Origin: JACNJF01 sp050288105
GTDB lineage: Bacteria; Pseudomonadota; Gammaproteobacteria; GCA-001735895
DNA: 64,000 bases
Assembly: GCA_050288105.1 (NCBI GenBank)
Contig: JBNKDE010000004.1
Location: forward strand, 124,001 to 188,000
Reading direction: 5' to 3'
The notes beneath the pieces were generated by a model. That model did no database searches and was not told the origin of the DNA. It saw nothing but the letters and a program-made list of their open reading frames with translations. The translations under genes were made by a program, and so were the position numbers. Positions 1-7,831 of this stretch are shown in pieces; position 1 is the first letter of the stretch; each line of letters begins with the position of its first letter.

Positions 1-221
1 AGTGTTGAATTGGGGAAGACCTCCATACAGGCTTTGCCATTCATTTCCTCATTTACACGTTTTTCCAGTAATGACGCGGCGATACCTTTAGGGTGTTTAT
101 CGGTATTGGTCACGTGACTGAATTTGATAACTATCTCACCTGGGTCGCAGTTTGCCAGTGCGGCAGTACTTGAAACAGCCAGAACAGAAGATACAGCAAG
201 ACCTATGATTGCTTTACGCAT
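1..221 (-). CDS. dctP: TRAP transporter substrate-binding protein DctP, N-terminal part (cut by window edge)
   Basis: Only the first 73 codons lie in the window; the gene runs off the left edge. It starts with ATG at 221, nine bases after a GGAGG ribosome binding site. The first ~23 residues are a clear Sec signal peptide ending in AALA. The mature start (NCDPGEIVIKFSHV) followed by HPKGIAASLLEKRVNE and EVFPNS is the typical opening of DctP-family periplasmic receptors, which bind carboxylates and pass them to the DctQM membrane subunits. DctQM would be expected further left, outside the window. A sigma-54-type promoter and an upstream palindrome (separate entries) suggest nitrogen- or dicarboxylate-type activator control. 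The substrate cannot be told from this fragment. Confidence 0.85.
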   Translation of the reverse strand, partial: MRKAIIGLAVSSVLAVSSTAALANCDPGEIVIKFSHVTNTDKHPKGIAASLLEKRVNEEMNGKACMEVFPNST

Positions 222-252
222 GTGATAACCTCCGGGGTTTGTTTATAGTAAT

Positions 253-267
253 GGGGGCATCGCCCCC
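253..267 (-). other. GC-rich hairpin in the dctP leader
   Basis: A perfect 6-bp stem (GGGGGC/GCCCCC) with a 3-base loop lies in the predicted dctP 5' leader, between the sigma-54 promoter and the ribosome binding site. There is no T-run after it on either strand, so it is not a standard terminator. It could stabilise the leader RNA. A very similar hairpin lies at 57114-57129. Confidence 0.5.
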
Positions 268-287
268 TTGATCGAACAATCAAATAC

Positions 288-304
288 AGCACAGTACGTG
301 CCAA
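288..304 (-). promoter_or_regulatory. sigma-54 (RpoN) promoter for dctP
   Basis: On the minus strand the sequence TTGGCAC, five bases, then GTGCT matches the RpoN consensus TGGCAC-N5-TTGCW with one mismatch (G for the first T of the -12 element); the invariant GG (-24) and GC (-12) are present at the correct spacing. Transcription would start near 277, giving a leader of about 56 nt before the dctP ATG at 221. RpoN control of dct-type transporters is established for DctA and many TRAP systems; its use here is inference. Confidence 0.6.
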
Positions 305-388
305 TTTCTCTAAACAGCCGATCAAATTGAGCAATGCTTTGAAATTTAAAGGATTTTTAACTATAAATAGCGACATCAGAAAAAATGC

Positions 389-412
389 AAATGGGCGGAT
401 TTCCACCCATTT
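389..412. promoter_or_regulatory. 24-bp palindrome, probable enhancer (UAS) for a DctD-like activator
   Basis: A near-perfect palindrome with 10-bp arms (AAATGGGTGG/CCGCCCATTT on the minus strand, one G-T position) around a centre reading GGAAATCC. That centre and the flanking GGG/CCC resemble the DctD binding site known from rhizobia (TGCGGAAATCCGCA). It lies about 125 bp upstream of the expected dctP transcription start, the usual place for a sigma-54 enhancer. Alternative: on the minus strand it is followed by GCATTTTTT and could be an intrinsic terminator. Confidence 0.45.
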
Positions 413-478
413 CAACACGAGCAGTGTTTCCTATTTCACCCAGTACCACTATTACAGGAGCCGCTGACCTGTAGTGCA

Positions 479-548
479 ATTAACCCATTTTAGAATATCT
501 CAGCGCATCACCGCTTATGCATTGGAGCATTACTGGAAATGGGTTAAT
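479..548. repeat. 12-bp perfect inverted repeat in the znuA upstream region
   Basis: ATTAACCCATTT at 479-490 is exactly repeated in inverse orientation as AAATGGGTTAAT at 537-548, 46 bases apart and ending 30 bases before the znuA start. It could form a cruciform or an RNA stem in the znuA leader, or mark two half-sites for a dimeric regulator. It does not match the Zur box that I know from enterobacteria, so zinc regulation cannot be claimed from it. Confidence 0.6.
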
Positions 549-578
549 CTTGCGCCTGTTTTTAGCAGGGATTAACAC

Positions 579-1508
579 ATGCCTCGACCACCTTTAATAC
601 TTTTATTATTAAGCACTTTCTTATTCGCTGTTTCACCTGCGCAGGCGGCACCCAGAGTTGTAGTAACTATTAAGCCCATACACTCGCTGGTAGCTAACGT
701 GATGCAGGGGGTCGCCGAACCCGTGCTAATGATACAGGGCAATCACTCACCCCATACCTTCACCCTGAAACCGTCGCAAATGCACCAGCTGGAAAATGCC
801 GATATCATTTTCTGGGTAGGTGAATCACTGGAAACCTCGTTGCAGAAAACCCTGCATAACGCTGCAGAAAAACATCAGGTAGTGGCGCTGTCACAAGCAC
901 CGGGGCTAGTACAGCTAGCGACAAGATCGGACCAGCGCTGGGAGCATAAACTGGCGCACAACGACGAACATGAGCATGACTCGGCGCTTGACCCTCATAT
1001 CTGGTTAACCCCGGTGAATGCTGCCAGGCTGGTACAATATATTGCTGAAACACTCAGCCAGTTTGACCCACAGAATGCGCACAGCTATAACGCGAATGCC
1101 AGCAGCACGCTGGCTCGAATCCATCAGCTGGATGAACAGATTGCTCAACAACTCAAACCCCTGCAGCCTTACCGCTTTGTCGTTTTCCATGACGCCTACC
1201 AGCATTTTGAGCATCATTATCACCTCAACGCAGTCGCTGCAGTCGCACTCAGTCCTGACCGGCTGCCAGGCGCCAGACATATCAGCGAAATCAAACAACG
1301 CATTAAAGCACTGAAGGTAAGCTGCATCTTTAATGAAACCCAGTTCAACTCCAATCTGGTCAATAGCCTGCAACAGGATAACCGGATAAAAACTGGCTCG
1401 CTGGACCCCCTTGGCGCTACCCTGAGCGCCGGATCCGACGCCTGGTTTGACTTAATGCAAAATATCAGTGACTCCATTTCCGACTGTCTTTCTTCAGCAA
1501 TTGAATAA
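579..1508 (+). CDS. znuA: High-affinity zinc ABC transporter, periplasmic binding protein ZnuA
   Basis: This 309-residue protein captures Zn2+ in the periplasm for the ZnuBC importer. Residues 1-23 form a Sec signal peptide ending in AQA. The three histidines that bind zinc in ZnuA are present: one in GNHSPHTFTL (His59), one in DPHIWLTP and one in FVVFHDAYQHFE. A short His/acid-rich loop (HNDEHEHD) lies before the second, as in other ZnuA proteins. It is the first gene of a znuA-znuC-znuB cluster, with 104 bp to znuC. Unlike in enterobacteria, all three genes point the same way, and no zur gene lies beside them. Identification as a zinc rather than manganese receptor rests on the His-rich loop. 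Confidence 0.95.
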   Translation: MPRPPLILLLLSTFLFAVSPAQAAPRVVVTIKPIHSLVANVMQGVAEPVLMIQGNHSPHTFTLKPSQMHQLENADIIFWVGESLETSLQKTLHNAAEKHQVVALSQAPGLVQLATRSDQRWEHKLAHNDEHEHDSALDPHIWLTPVNAARLVQYIAETLSQFDPQNAHSYNANASSTLARIHQLDEQIAQQLKPLQPYRFVVFHDAYQHFEHHYHLNAVAAVALSPDRLPGARHISEIKQRIKALKVSCIFNETQFNSNLVNSLQQDNRIKTGSLDPLGATLSAGSDAWFDLMQNISDSISDCLSSAIE

Positions 1509-1612
1509 GCAGCTGAGCTGCTATTTGATGTAACATGTCGCTTATTTTTAACTCTATAAAACCATGACTTGCACGCTTTTTTGTCTTCCATTACCACCAC
1601 AGGTCTGCAGCA

Positions 1613-2380
1613 ATGAGTGATCAACCCTGGCTCATCAAGGCCAGCGGAATAGAGGTCAGTTATCACCAGCGCAATATTCTGGAAGCTATCGACCTGGAGA
1701 TTGCAGAGAATGAAATTGTCACCCTGATCGGCCCCAATGGTGCAGGCAAAACCACTCTGGTACGAGTCATGCTGGGCCTGATAAAACCCAGCGCAGGACA
1801 GGTTCTGCGTCGCCGTGGACTCAACATTGGATATATGCCGCAGCGCCTGCAGCTCCCTGAAACCCTGCCACTCACGGTGGCGAGATTTTTACAGTTAAGT
1901 AGCGTGCAGGATAAGCAGCACTATCAGGCACTGGTACAGGAGCTGAGCATCCAGCACCTGCTGCACAATCCCATGACCCAGCTATCAGGTGGTGAAACCC
2001 AGCGTGTACTGCTGGCCCGCGCATTGATTCGAAAACCACAGCTGCTGGTACTGGACGAACCGGTTCAGGGCGTTGATGTCACCGGCCAGGCAGAGCTGTA
2101 CGCACTGATTGCCCAGTTACGCAAGCGTTATCAGTGCAGCATTCTGATGATCTCGCACGACCTGCATCTGGTCATGGCAACCACCGACCGCGTGTTATGT
2201 ATTAATCATCACCTGTGCTGCGCCGGACATCCTGAGAGTGTCAGCCAGCACCCCGCTTATCTCGAGTTATTTGGCACGCCCGTGAGTGAAAACCTGGCAC
2301 TGTATACCCATCACCATGACCATACCCACGATATCCATGGCAATGTGGTAGAACTGGATGAGGAAACACCACATGGATGA
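1613..2380 (+). CDS. znuC: Zinc ABC transporter ATP-binding protein ZnuC
   Basis: The 255-residue ATPase powers zinc uptake by ZnuB. It shows Walker A GPNGAGKTT at residues 40-48, the ABC signature LSGGETQ at 124-130 and Walker B LLVLDEP at 144-150, followed by an H-loop in MISHDLH. The C-terminal ~30 residues carry a histidine cluster (THHHDHTHDIH), typical of ZnuC and perhaps a zinc sensor or buffer. The stop codon overlaps the start of znuB, so the two are translationally coupled. Confidence 0.96.
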   Translation: MSDQPWLIKASGIEVSYHQRNILEAIDLEIAENEIVTLIGPNGAGKTTLVRVMLGLIKPSAGQVLRRRGLNIGYMPQRLQLPETLPLTVARFLQLSSVQDKQHYQALVQELSIQHLLHNPMTQLSGGETQRVLLARALIRKPQLLVLDEPVQGVDVTGQAELYALIAQLRKRYQCSILMISHDLHLVMATTDRVLCINHHLCCAGHPESVSQHPAYLELFGTPVSENLALYTHHHDHTHDIHGNVVELDEETPHG

Positions 2381-3158
2381 TTTTCTAATACGAGCGATTC
2401 TTGCCGGTTGCGGCGTAGCAATGGTGACCGCACCACTGGGCAGCTTTGTCGTATGGCGACGTATGGCCTACTTTGGCGACACCCTGGCACACTCGGCACT
2501 GCTGGGGGTTGCACTCGGCTTTCTGTTTGATATCAATCTTAATCTCGCGATTATCTGCGTTGCCGTCATCATTGCGCTGCTCATGCTGGCGTTACAGAAT
2601 CGTCGCCTGCTGGCGAGCGACACCCTGCTTGGCATTCTGTCACACAGCACCCTGTCGCTGGGTCTGGTCGTCATAGCGACGCAGGATGAACTGCGTGTCG
2701 ACCTGATGGGATACCTGTTTGGCGATATTCTGGCAGTCAGCACACTGGATTTACTCTGGGTCTGGGGCGGCGGGATCATTGTTCTCGGTTTACTGATCAG
2801 GATCTGGCGACCCTTGCTCTCGCTGACCGTACACGAAGAACTGGCCCAGGTTGAGGGCGTGGCAGTCAATCAGATACGCCTGATCTTCATGCTGATGATC
2901 GCACTGGTGATCGCTATTTCAATGAAGATAGTCGGTGTGCTGCTGATCACCTCCATGCTCATCATACCGGCTGCCGCTGCAAGACGCTTTAGCCAGACCC
3001 CTGAGCAGATGACGCTGATCGCCGCGCTCATAGGGCTGATCTCGGTAGCACTGGGGCTTAGCGCGTCCTGGTTCTGGGATTCCCCCGCTGGGCCGTCGAT
3101 TGTCGTAGCAGCCAGCCTGTTGTTTATCAGCAGTCAGATGTTTAACCGTGCAAATTAA
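2373..3158 (+). CDS. znuB: Zinc ABC transporter permease ZnuB
   Basis: Integral membrane subunit of the zinc importer, 261 residues, the same length as E. coli ZnuB, with about eight hydrophobic helices and no signal peptide. The motif GDTLAHSALLGVALG is the diagnostic ABC-3 permease stretch. I chose ATG 2373 over an in-frame ATG 15 bases upstream because a GAGG site lies nine bases before it, and because it overlaps the znuC stop as expected for coupled genes. Last gene of the znu unit; no terminator is obvious after it. Confidence 0.95.
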   Translation: MDDFLIRAILAGCGVAMVTAPLGSFVVWRRMAYFGDTLAHSALLGVALGFLFDINLNLAIICVAVIIALLMLALQNRRLLASDTLLGILSHSTLSLGLVVIATQDELRVDLMGYLFGDILAVSTLDLLWVWGGGIIVLGLLIRIWRPLLSLTVHEELAQVEGVAVNQIRLIFMLMIALVIAISMKIVGVLLITSMLIIPAAAARRFSQTPEQMTLIAALIGLISVALGLSASWFWDSPAGPSIVVAASLLFISSQMFNRAN

Positions 3159-3198
3159 TTCATCCCTGATTCAGCTGTATACGATATGCTGCAGCAGT

Positions 3199-3276
3199 CT
3201 GTTAACACCTCTTCGGTTCTTGTAGCTATGAGATAAAAATGGTCTTTAGCCAGCATCACCAAATTAGTGTTAACAG
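3199..3276. repeat. 10-bp inverted repeat between znuB and lptD
   Basis: CTGTTAACAC at 3199-3208 is repeated in inverse orientation as GTGTTAACAG at 3267-3276, 58 bases apart; each arm also contains the self-palindrome GTTAAC. It sits in the 174-bp gap that must hold the lptD promoter. Possible paired binding sites; nothing known matches. Confidence 0.5.
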
Positions 3277-3332
3277 GCCCGGTAGACTATGACAAAATCT
3301 ATTTTTTTAACCCAAACCCCTGCTGACTTCTC

Positions 3333-5507
3333 TTGCCTGTTTTACACCGCTCACTATTCATCCTTGGCTGCCTGATACTGCCGCTCAAAGCCGCACTGGC
3401 CGAGGACTGGAGCCTGTGTAGTTTTCCAGTCATTACCCCGGATCCCCAGCTGGATAACTCAAACTATGTCAGCGAGATTACCGCTAATCAGCTGAACAGT
3501 CAGAACAGGGATTACCTGTTATTTGACGGACAGGTGGAATTTAGGCGCAATACACAATCCATCAACGCCGACACCCTCAAGCTATACCGCGAACCGCAAC
3601 GCCTGCAAGCCAGCGGTAACATTGAATACACCGATGATCTGTTAAAGCTGAATACCGAACAACTATCCTTTAACAACGACCAGCAACAGGGGATGTTTCA
3701 GCAAAGCGAGTTCCAGCTATTCCAGAATCACATGCGCGGGTCGGCGCTTTCTATCGAACAGTCAGACAATTTGCACAGCCAGTTTCAAGATGTCAGTTTC
3801 ACCACCTGTGATCCCGGCGATAACCACTGGTCACTGAGCGCCAGTAAGCTGTCACTGAATAAGGAAACACATCAGGGTACTGCGCAAAATGCGCTGCTGA
3901 AGATAGGAAAAGTCCCGGTTTTCTATTTTCCCTGGATGATGTTCCCGATAGGTGACCAGCGCATGAGCGGCATTCTGTCTCCTACCATTTCAAGCTCAGA
4001 CAACGATGGCGATACGCTAACACTGCCGGTTTACTGGAACCTGGCACCCAACTATGACATGACCATCACCCCGGTCTGGTACAGCAAGCGCTCGCTACAG
4101 ATCAATACCGAAAACCGATATCTGTTTGATCAGAACCAGGGCCAGCTGCAGCTGTCCTGGCTAGATGACGATACCACGCACACTGAACGCTGGTATCGTC
4201 AATGGTTACATGAAATGGATACATCCAGTGGCATCCATAGCTCTATTCAATATCAAAGAGTATCCGACGAACAGTTCCTGGAGGATTTTGACCATCTTCA
4301 GTCGGTTAGCTATGTCGATTTTTTGCGCAGCGCAGTCAGCCTGTCGGGAAACATCGCCAACTGGGACGCCCGACTATTGTTTGAAGAATATCAGACCATC
4401 GACCTCAGTCAGAGTCTGGCAGCCAGACCTTACCGGCGGTTACCGAGACTGACCGTAAACAGGATAACGACTACGGAACCTTTTAGTGTAAATCTGGACT
4501 GGAAAAATGAATGGGTACGTTTTGATCGTGACGACAGTATTACTGGCGAGCGCCTGCACCTGGCACCAGAAATCAGCTACCCCTTGCAGGGCGATTACTA
4601 TTTTATTAAACCCTCGCTGCAGCTCGATTACACCGAATACCGCCTGGATAACAACCGCAATGATGTTAACGCAATCCAGCGTTCCATTCCCATGCTAAGT
4701 GTGGACAGCGGCCTTTTCTTTGAGCGCTCGGCTGGCGCTGACGGGGAGTGGATACAGACACTGGAACCGCGCCTTTACCTGTTATATGTACCCTACGAAG
4801 AGCAGTCGGATATCCCTGACTTTGATACCTCCCTGGTCAGTGAAAACTATAACAGCCTGTTTTTGAACAATCGTTTTTATGGCGCTGATCGCGTCGGTGA
4901 CAGCCAGCAACTCAGTTTTGGACTCAGCACGCGCTTTTTGGATAAAGCGCAGGGCAATGAATGGTTTAGTGCCAGTATCGCACAGGCATTTTATGCTAGT
5001 GAGCGTGAAGTCAGTCTGGGTAGCAGCATTGATGAGCGCAGTAAATCCAGCCTGATGTCCAAACTCAGTTACCGGCCCACAGCTGAATGGAGCATTCAAC
5101 TGGCATCAGCGTATGACCAGCAACAGAAGGAATCTCAGCAAACCGATATCGCCCTGCGCAGGCGAGCAGGCGAACAAATCTTTAACCTGGAATACCATTT
5201 TCGTAAAGACAGCCTGGAACAATCCACCTTCTCTATGGTCTACCCAGTGTCCAGTCGCTGGACCAGCTATCTCAAACGCCAGTATTCAATTCGCAAGGAA
5301 CGTCCTGTGCAAAATTTATTCGGCCTTGCCTACGACAGTTGCTGCTGGAAATTTGACCTGCTGTACGAAGAATATGCAGACGAGGCGCTGACTAAAACAG
5401 ACCGCGGTGTATATTTTCAATTCACCTTCAAGGGCCTCAGCAGTGCAGGAAAAGATATCGGTACAATCCTTGAAGATGGTATCCTTGGTTATTCAACACA
5501 AAACTAA
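3333..5507 (+). CDS. lptD: LPS-assembly protein LptD
   Basis: Outer-membrane beta-barrel that, with the lipoprotein LptE, inserts lipopolysaccharide into the outer leaflet. 724 residues: signal peptide 1-23, an N-terminal OstA/LptA-like jellyroll domain (about 40-200) and a C-terminal barrel. The four cysteines of the LptD disulfide system are recognisable: Cys29 just after the signal peptide, one in SFTTCDPGDNHW near 155, and the adjacent pair Cys670-Cys671 in YDSCCW. The frame is closed by a TGA at 3324 and has no ATG before the signal peptide, so the start is TTG at 3333, an uncommon start codon for an essential gene. First gene of the usual lptD-surA-pdxA cluster. Confidence 0.95.
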   Translation: MPVLHRSLFILGCLILPLKAALAEDWSLCSFPVITPDPQLDNSNYVSEITANQLNSQNRDYLLFDGQVEFRRNTQSINADTLKLYREPQRLQASGNIEYTDDLLKLNTEQLSFNNDQQQGMFQQSEFQLFQNHMRGSALSIEQSDNLHSQFQDVSFTTCDPGDNHWSLSASKLSLNKETHQGTAQNALLKIGKVPVFYFPWMMFPIGDQRMSGILSPTISSSDNDGDTLTLPVYWNLAPNYDMTITPVWYSKRSLQINTENRYLFDQNQGQLQLSWLDDDTTHTERWYRQWLHEMDTSSGIHSSIQYQRVSDEQFLEDFDHLQSVSYVDFLRSAVSLSGNIANWDARLLFEEYQTIDLSQSLAARPYRRLPRLTVNRITTTEPFSVNLDWKNEWVRFDRDDSITGERLHLAPEISYPLQGDYYFIKPSLQLDYTEYRLDNNRNDVNAIQRSIPMLSVDSGLFFERSAGADGEWIQTLEPRLYLLYVPYEEQSDIPDFDTSLVSENYNSLFLNNRFYGADRVGDSQQLSFGLSTRFLDKAQGNEWFSASIAQAFYASEREVSLGSSIDERSKSSLMSKLSYRPTAEWSIQLASAYDQQQKESQQTDIALRRRAGEQIFNLEYHFRKDSLEQSTFSMVYPVSSRWTSYLKRQYSIRKERPVQNLFGLAYDSCCWKFDLLYEEYADEALTKTDRGVYFQFTFKGLSSAGKDIGTILEDGILGYSTQN

Positions 5508-5522
5508 TTTATTCGAATTCTT

Positions 5523-6806
5523 ATGAAGTTAAGTTTCAAAATCCTGTTGCTGGTGCTACTGATGCAAAGCGCGACCAGTTTTGCCGCAACACAATTTATT
5601 GACACCGCCATAGCGATCGTCGAAGACGAAGTCATTACCAACTACGAACTCGCCAAAGAAGTGGAGCGCATCCGCAAGGATTTGCAGGCACAGGGGCGCC
5701 AGATTCCGCCTGACGTTTCGCTCAACAGGCAGGTTCTGGAATTGATGATTACCAAATCGATCCTCCTGCAGCAGGCAAACAGCCGTGGTGTTGTGATCAC
5801 TGACACACAGTTGAACGCCACTTTGCAGAACATGGCCAGGCATAATCAAATGACTCTTACCCAGTTTCGTAGTGCGCTCGTCAACTCGGGTATTGATTAC
5901 AAAAGTTTTCGCCAGGATATCCGCGATGAACTCGCGATTAATCATATAAAAAACCAGTATGCACTGCAGAATGTCGATGTCTCCGAGCAGGAGGTAGATG
6001 AATTCCTGGCGCGCAATAGTGACAACAACAGTGCCGAAGAATATAAACTCAGCCATATCCTGATCGCATTGCCTGACGCCGCCAGCAGCGAACAGGTCAG
6101 CAAGGCTCGCGAAACTATTGAAAACATCAAAAAGAATATCCAGCAGGGTGCTGAGTTTGCACAGCAGGCCAGCGAATTTTCTGATGGCGGCAATGCCCTG
6201 CAGGGCGGCGATCTGGGGTGGCGTAAACTGGCAGAGATACCCAGTCTGTTCGCCAGCATCGTGCCAAAGATGAAAGCGGGCAGCATCAGCGAAGTACTGC
6301 GCAGTGCGAGTGGCTTTCATATCATCAGACTGGATGAGAAACGCAATGGTGAGCAGGTTCTTGTGGATCAGACCCATGCCAGACATATCCTGATCAAAAC
6401 CGATGAAGTCACCAGCAGCGAGCAGGCCAAAACTAAACTGGAAGATATCCGTCAACGCATTCTCAGTGGTGCTGACTTTAGCGAAATGGCCAGGCAATAC
6501 TCAGATGATCCGGGTTCAGGTGGACTAGGCGGCGATCTGGGCTGGTTCGGAAAAGGTGTCATGGTGAAAGAATTTCAGCAGGTGATTGACCAGACCGCAA
6601 TCAATGAGATCAGCGACGTGTTTCAATCTCCTTTTGGCTGGCACCTGCTGCAGGTGCTGGGGCGTCGCACGGTAGATGAAACTGAAGAGAGCAAGCGCAG
6701 TAGCATACGTGCTCAATTACAGGAACAGAAAAAGAAAGAAGTCCTGGAACTCTGGCAACGACGTTTAAGAGACCAGGCATTTGTCAAACTTGTTGATGCC
6801 AGCTAA
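5523..6806 (+). CDS. surA: Periplasmic chaperone / peptidyl-prolyl isomerase SurA
   Basis: Folds outer-membrane proteins, notably LptD encoded just upstream. 427 residues, almost identical in length to E. coli SurA (428). Signal peptide 1-21 (ending SFA), a SurA N-terminal chaperone domain to about 165, then two parvulin-type PPIase domains starting at EEYKLSHILIALP and at THARHILIKT, and a short C-terminal helix. The spacing to lptD is 15 bp; the 3' end overlaps the start of pdxA. Confidence 0.97.
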   Translation: MKLSFKILLLVLLMQSATSFAATQFIDTAIAIVEDEVITNYELAKEVERIRKDLQAQGRQIPPDVSLNRQVLELMITKSILLQQANSRGVVITDTQLNATLQNMARHNQMTLTQFRSALVNSGIDYKSFRQDIRDELAINHIKNQYALQNVDVSEQEVDEFLARNSDNNSAEEYKLSHILIALPDAASSEQVSKARETIENIKKNIQQGAEFAQQASEFSDGGNALQGGDLGWRKLAEIPSLFASIVPKMKAGSISEVLRSASGFHIIRLDEKRNGEQVLVDQTHARHILIKTDEVTSSEQAKTKLEDIRQRILSGADFSEMARQYSDDPGSGGLGGDLGWFGKGVMVKEFQQVIDQTAINEISDVFQSPFGWHLLQVLGRRTVDETEESKRSSIRAQLQEQKKKEVLELWQRRLRDQAFVKLVDAS

Positions 6807-7785
6807 ACCCGTCATTGCAATTACCAGCGGAGAACCTGCTGGTATCGGACCTGAACTGATGGCCTCGATTGCAGGCTGCGATTTTGACGCACGCCTGGTC
6901 ATCATCGGTGATGAGCAGCTGATTCGGGAGCGTGCAGAATCCATAAACCGGCCTATCAGCTTACAGCCTTATGATGCGCAAAAGCCCGCCCCGGCCCAGT
7001 CGCTGGAAATCAAACACATCCCCTTGCGACAGGCTGCGATAGCGGGTCAGCTGGATGCTGCAAACGCAGCCTACGTGCTGGACACCCTGAATGACGCCTG
7101 CCTTGGCTGCCTGAACAATGACTACCAGGCAATGGTGACCGCACCTATCCAGAAGGACATTATCAATGTTGCCGGTATCCCGTTCAGCGGTCATACCGAA
7201 TACCTGGCAGAGCTATGCAAAGCGCCCAAACCCGTAATGATGCTGGCGACCGACACCTTACGCGTTGCACTGGCGACCACCCATCTCCCGTTACGAGCCG
7301 TAGCCGATGCCATTAATGCAGCTGAACTGGAAAGCATTATTCAAATCATCCACCACGACCTGCGCACGCGCTTTGGCCTTAGCCGCCCCCATATCAAGGT
7401 GTGCGGGCTCAACCCACATGCGGGAGAAAATGGCTATCTGGGTAGCGAAGAGATTGAAATTATTATCCCTTTAATAAAAAAGCTGCAGGCACAAGGCATC
7501 AACCTTTCAGGCCCCTATCCTGCGGATACCGTATTCACTCAGGATTCGCTGCAAGATGCAGATATCGTTCTGGCCATGTATCACGACCAGGGCCTGCCGG
7601 TACTTAAACATGCAGGCTTCAACCATGCAATCAATACTACCCTGGGGCTGCCAATCATCCGCACCTCTGTGGACCACGGCACCGCTTTGCATCTTGCAGC
7701 CACTGGCAGGGCCAAACCTGACAGCCTGTTTGCAGCGATTCGCTCTGCTATTACCCAGTGTCATAATCTAAGTTCACAAAGCTGA
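6796..7785 (+). CDS. pdxA: 4-hydroxythreonine-4-phosphate dehydrogenase PdxA
   Basis: NAD-dependent enzyme of pyridoxal 5'-phosphate synthesis (DXP-dependent route), cytoplasmic dimer. Typical motifs are ITSGEPAGIGPEL, GHTEYLAELC, NPHAGENGYLG and MYHDQGLPVLKH, which hold substrate and metal ligands. ATG 6796 gives 329 residues, the exact length of E. coli PdxA, and overlaps the end of surA by 11 bases. A TTG at 6781 has a weak AAGAGA site and could add five residues; I consider it less likely. Confidence 0.95.
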   Translation: MPAKPVIAITSGEPAGIGPELMASIAGCDFDARLVIIGDEQLIRERAESINRPISLQPYDAQKPAPAQSLEIKHIPLRQAAIAGQLDAANAAYVLDTLNDACLGCLNNDYQAMVTAPIQKDIINVAGIPFSGHTEYLAELCKAPKPVMMLATDTLRVALATTHLPLRAVADAINAAELESIIQIIHHDLRTRFGLSRPHIKVCGLNPHAGENGYLGSEEIEIIIPLIKKLQAQGINLSGPYPADTVFTQDSLQDADIVLAMYHDQGLPVLKHAGFNHAINTTLGLPIIRTSVDHGTALHLAATGRAKPDSLFAAIRSAITQCHNLSSQS

Positions 7786-7831
7786 CAGGCCTGTATAATT
7801 AGTAACAGTTTTCATTTTCTGGAAAATTCGC

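Noticed and set aside
203..418. 71-codon frame on the minus strand overlapping the dctP start
   Set aside because: It covers the dctP signal-peptide start, ribosome binding site and probable promoter in another frame, has no family features and no ribosome binding site.
222..578. zur gene or enterobacterial Zur box beside znuA
   Set aside because: No zur frame occurs in the neighbourhood and no GAAATGTTATA-type palindrome is present.
5556..6497. 313-codon frame antisense to surA
   Set aside because: Long only because of codon usage in surA; no recognisable domain, no ribosome binding site, complete overlap with a certain gene.
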